From assembly GCA_025459125.1 (NCBI GenBank), contig JALORE010000012.1, forward strand, positions 1-64,000: a DNA stretch of 64,000 bases, written 5' to 3'. Positions within the stretch are counted from its first letter, which is position 1. Each line of letters opens with the position of its first letter. Below are positions 60,843-64,000 of this stretch, one piece after another. The stretch comes from Planctomycetota bacterium (GTDB lineage Bacteria; Planctomycetota; Phycisphaerae; Sedimentisphaerales; Anaerobacaceae). The notes beneath the pieces were generated by a model that was given only the letters and a program-made list of their open reading frames with translations, made no database searches and was not told where the DNA came from. The position numbers were made by a program, and so were the translations under genes.

Positions 60843-62390
60843 ATGAAAACGAGGAAGACACTATTCGTGGCGGTTCTGGGCCTACGGCTCCTCAGTGCGC
60901 TCTCACTCGCCGCCGTCCCGAATGAGAATTCGGCGCTGGGCATCAACATCGCCGGCGTGACCTACTGGTCCTCCGAGATCGTGTTCGTGGACCTGTTCCG
61001 GCATGCGCAGACCTTCAAGAGCCAGGCCCCGGGCCAAAGTTACGCCCAGGGCGGGCCACTCGACCTGACCCCGGAGGGGTGGGTCCGCTCGCTGCGCCCC
61101 GACGGCCAGTTCGCCGATTCGATCGTGCTGAGCCGGCCCAAACTCGGCTATCCCGCCGGTATCTACACGTGCGTGTACGAGGGCCGGGGCAAGATCCAGT
61201 TCGCGTACCGCACGAAGGTCGTCGAGGAAACTCCCGGCCGCATCCGGGTCCAGGTCAACGCCGACCAGGACCTCCTGACCCTGCGGATTACCGAAACCGA
61301 TCCCGCCGACCCGGTCCGGAACATCCGCGTGATCCTGCCGGGCTTTGAGGACACCTACCGGGACCAGCCCTTCCACCCGGACTTCCTGCGGCGGTGGGAG
61401 AAGTTCAAGGTGCTGCGCTTCATGGACCTGCAGCGGACCAACAACTCCGGGCAGACCGAATGGTCCGACCGCCCCACTCCCAGCCTCCAAACCCAGGGCA
61501 GCGAAGCAGGTGTGGCTCTCGAATACCTGATCCAACTGGCCAACACGCTCAACGCTGACCCGTGGTTCTGTCTGCCGCATGGGGCAACGGACGATTACGT
61601 CCGCCGCTTCGCGGAGATGGTCAAGGCCCAGTTGAGGCCCGGTCTGAAGGTGTACATCGAGTACTCGAACGAATGCTGGAACGGCATGTTCGGCCAGGCT
61701 CGCTACTGCCGCGACCGGGGCAAGGCCCTGGGTCTAAGCAACAACGATTACGAGGCCCAACTGCGGTATTACTCGAAGCGCTCTGTCGAGATCTTCGGGA
61801 CCTGGGAACGGGTCTTCGGCGGCACGGACCGCCTGGTCCGCGTCCTGGCGGCGCAAAGCGCCAATCCCTGGACGAGCCGGCAAGTGGTGACGTTCGAGGA
61901 CGCCCATAAGCACGCCGATGTGCTGGGCATCGCCCCCTACTTCGGCAATGCCCTGGGCGATCCCAAGCGACAGAACGAGGTCGCCCAGATGACGGTCGAT
62001 CAGGTCCTCGACCGATGCGCCGAGTACATCGACCAGGGGAACAAAACGATCGCCGAGCAGGCCCGAATCGCCGCCGAACACGGCCTGCGCTTGGTCGCCT
62101 ACGAGGCAGGCCAGCATCTGGTCGGTCACGGCGGGGCCGAGAACAACAAGACCCTGGAGGACCTCTTCCACGCCGCCAACCGCCACGCGCGCATGCGCGA
62201 CCTCTACCTCGCCTACCTGTCTGGCTGGAAGACCAACGGCGGCACCCTGGCCGCGATCTTCTCCTCGATGGGCACCTGGTCCAAATGGGGCTCCTGGGGC
62301 CTGATGGAATACCACGGCCAGCCGGCGCAGGAGGCCCCCAAGTACCAGGCCGTCCTCGAGTTCCTGGAGAGCAATCCGAGGTGGTGGTAG
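60843..62390 (+). CDS. Secreted TIM-barrel glycoside-hydrolase-like protein of unassigned family
   Basis: Signal peptide; LGINIAGVTYWSSEIVFVDLFRHA; KVLRFMDLQRTNNSGQTEWSDR; VYIEYSNECWNGMF (NE-type acid/base motif). Confidence 0.7.
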   Translation: MKTRKTLFVAVLGLRLLSALSLAAVPNENSALGINIAGVTYWSSEIVFVDLFRHAQTFKSQAPGQSYAQGGPLDLTPEGWVRSLRPDGQFADSIVLSRPKLGYPAGIYTCVYEGRGKIQFAYRTKVVEETPGRIRVQVNADQDLLTLRITETDPADPVRNIRVILPGFEDTYRDQPFHPDFLRRWEKFKVLRFMDLQRTNNSGQTEWSDRPTPSLQTQGSEAGVALEYLIQLANTLNADPWFCLPHGATDDYVRRFAEMVKAQLRPGLKVYIEYSNECWNGMFGQARYCRDRGKALGLSNNDYEAQLRYYSKRSVEIFGTWERVFGGTDRLVRVLAAQSANPWTSRQVVTFEDAHKHADVLGIAPYFGNALGDPKRQNEVAQMTVDQVLDRCAEYIDQGNKTIAEQARIAAEHGLRLVAYEAGQHLVGHGGAENNKTLEDLFHAANRHARMRDLYLAYLSGWKTNGGTLAAIFSSMGTWSKWGSWGLMEYHGQPAQEAPKYQAVLEFLESNPRWW

Positions 62391-62752
62391 TGGCACGAAG
62401 GCCCAAACCCCAAGCGGTTGACGATTACCCCACGGGCGTGGATAAGGACAAGCGCAACGCTCTGCAGAAGCTCCGCAAAGTCATCCCGGCGGCCGCGCCC
62501 CACGCCGAGGAGCGTATCAGCTATCAGCTCCCCGCCTTTCGCCTGAACGGAAAAATGCTGGTGGCCTTCGGCGCGACCGCGAGACACCGCGCTTTCTACC
62601 CGATGAGTTCCATGACGGTCCAGGCTCATCAGGACGAGTTGAAGGACTACGACACCAGCCAGGGCACGATCCGCTTCCAACCGGACCATCCCCTGCCGAC
62701 GGCCCTGGTGCGGAAGCTCGTCCGGGCACGGATCGCGGAGAATGCCGGTTGA
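62390..62752 (+). CDS. DUF1801/YdhG-family protein (GTG start overlapping upstream stop)
   Basis: LRKVIPAAAPHAEERISYQLPAFRLNGKMLVAFGATARHRAFYPMSS. Confidence 0.85.
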   Translation: MARRPKPQAVDDYPTGVDKDKRNALQKLRKVIPAAAPHAEERISYQLPAFRLNGKMLVAFGATARHRAFYPMSSMTVQAHQDELKDYDTSQGTIRFQPDHPLPTALVRKLVRARIAENAG

Positions 62753-62842
62753 TGGACAGGGTCGGGCGACATAGAACAAGGTCTGAAGTCCTGATTGCGA
62801 GACGGTTATCCAGTTCCTTCAAACGGACCGAGGTCGTGACAG

Positions 62843-63637
62843 ATGGACGAAGAGCGAATGGACGAGCTGGCGCGGGACCCGCGCTTCATTTCCGGCATCT
62901 ACAATTACTGCGACCGCTGGTGCGAGCGGTGCGCGTTCACGGCGCGGTGCCTGAACTATGCGATGGGCCAGGAGGTGGAGGCCGAGATCTCCCGGGCGCG
63001 GGACAGCGAGAGCGAGGCGTTCCGGGACAACCTGCACGAGACCTTCGAGAACGCGAGGGACGAGGTGGAGGACCAGGCCGAGGAGACGGATTTCGACCTC
63101 GAGGAGGAGGAACTCCAGGAGAGCGTCCGCGCGCAGGCGGAAATCGACGAGGCGGCCGAAGCGCAGCCCTGCAGCCGGACCGCTATGCGATACATCGAGG
63201 TCGTGGACCAGTGGCTCCAGGCGAACGCGGGACTCTTCGACGAGGAGGGCAACGTGCGGGAGCCGCCCGCTGGGGCCGGCACGCCCGGCACGGGACCGGC
63301 CGGCGGGACAACGAGCCTCCGGGACTGTCTCGAAGTGATTGGCCGGTACCAGCGTCAGATCTACATCAAGCTCTGCCGGGCCGCCACCGGTATGATTCGC
63401 GGCGTGCTCGAAGGCAACGAGTACGACCGGCAGGACGCCAACGGCTCGGCGAAGGTCGCCCTCCTCGGCATCGAACGTTCCCTCGCCGCCTGGGCAATCG
63501 TGCAGCGACGGTTCCCCGACCATGAGGACATCGTCTTCGCATTGGGCACGCTGAAACGCCTGCTGCGCCAGGTCGAAGCCGCCTTCCCCGGCGCCCGCAG
63601 CTCCCGCCGTCCCGGGTTCGATCCGGACGAGACCTGA
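62843..63637 (+). CDS. Conserved-looking hypothetical protein with N-terminal Cys cluster
   Basis: YNYCDRWCERCAFTARCLNY; acidic linker; independent start. Confidence 0.7.
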   Translation: MDEERMDELARDPRFISGIYNYCDRWCERCAFTARCLNYAMGQEVEAEISRARDSESEAFRDNLHETFENARDEVEDQAEETDFDLEEEELQESVRAQAEIDEAAEAQPCSRTAMRYIEVVDQWLQANAGLFDEEGNVREPPAGAGTPGTGPAGGTTSLRDCLEVIGRYQRQIYIKLCRAATGMIRGVLEGNEYDRQDANGSAKVALLGIERSLAAWAIVQRRFPDHEDIVFALGTLKRLLRQVEAAFPGARSSRRPGFDPDET

Positions 63638-63719
63638 CCGGCGCCGGCCGCGACGGCGCCGGTACCCGGCGGCGCATTTCCCCGGTATTCGGGGGCTGCC
63701 GGTCGTCGCGGGAAACGCC

Positions 63720-63748
63720 TTGCGTCGGACCCCGTGGGGAGGTATACT
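63720..63748 (+). promoter_or_regulatory. Sigma-70-like promoter
   Basis: TTGCGT-N17-TATACT. Confidence 0.5.
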
Positions 63749-63865
63749 GGTTTCCGTGCAAGCGGCAGCGTAAGAGGACTGCCGCCCGGCCGGGGCGCCT
63801 TCATTCCGTGCGATGCCTGGGCCGCGCCGGAGCCTGTTTCACGAGTTTCGCCGAAGGGAGGTTCT

Positions 63866-64000
63866 ATGGAGCCTGCAAGACTGATCCCTGTAATGGCACT
63901 GGTTCTGTCTACGGGCGTGGCGTGGGCGACACACGTGTCCTGGATTCCCGGCGAGACGACGCCGGCCGCCTGGACCGTCAGCGCCAAGACCGCAGACGTC
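63866..64000 (+). CDS. Secreted protein, truncated by window end
   Basis: SD gggagg, MEPARLIPVMALVLSTGVAWATHVSW signal peptide. Confidence 0.5.
   Translation, partial: MEPARLIPVMALVLSTGVAWATHVSWIPGETTPAAWTVSAKTADV

Overview
High-GC bacterial chromosomal window, most consistent with a Planctomycetota (Phycisphaerae-like) genome. The lineage call is an inference from the gene content: sulfatases, DUF1080, an H-X9-DG prepilin-type protein, an ECF cassette, and large LamG/discoidin secreted proteins. Housekeeping genes: uvrA (5'-truncated), mtnA, a NifU-type Fe-S protein, murD, ubiE, pyrF, pckG, guaB and guaA. These are interleaved with a sugar-acid-type catabolic cluster (2.5-11.8 kb) and several polysaccharide-degradation or secreted-protein loci: sulfatases, DUF1080, GH78, beta-helix, LamG/discoidin, lactonase and Gfo/Idh/MocA. 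Candidate defence genes are a single-polypeptide Type IIG-like R-M protein and a decayed AAA-ATPase/DUF4276 pair. Most notable observations: (i) heptamer-built inverted repeats, two with identical 44-nt loops, that punctuate the catabolic cluster; (ii) a convergent metallopeptidase/ATP-grasp pair; (iii) an unlisted 34-aa Lys-rich micro-ORF; (iv) three genes caught in decay (ATPase, LamG protein, beta-helix protein); (v) a GIDE-LemA fusion and a 16-cysteine secreted mini-protein. I saw no rRNA, tRNA, CRISPR array, transposase or prophage. All family calls come from reading motifs by eye; no database search was run.
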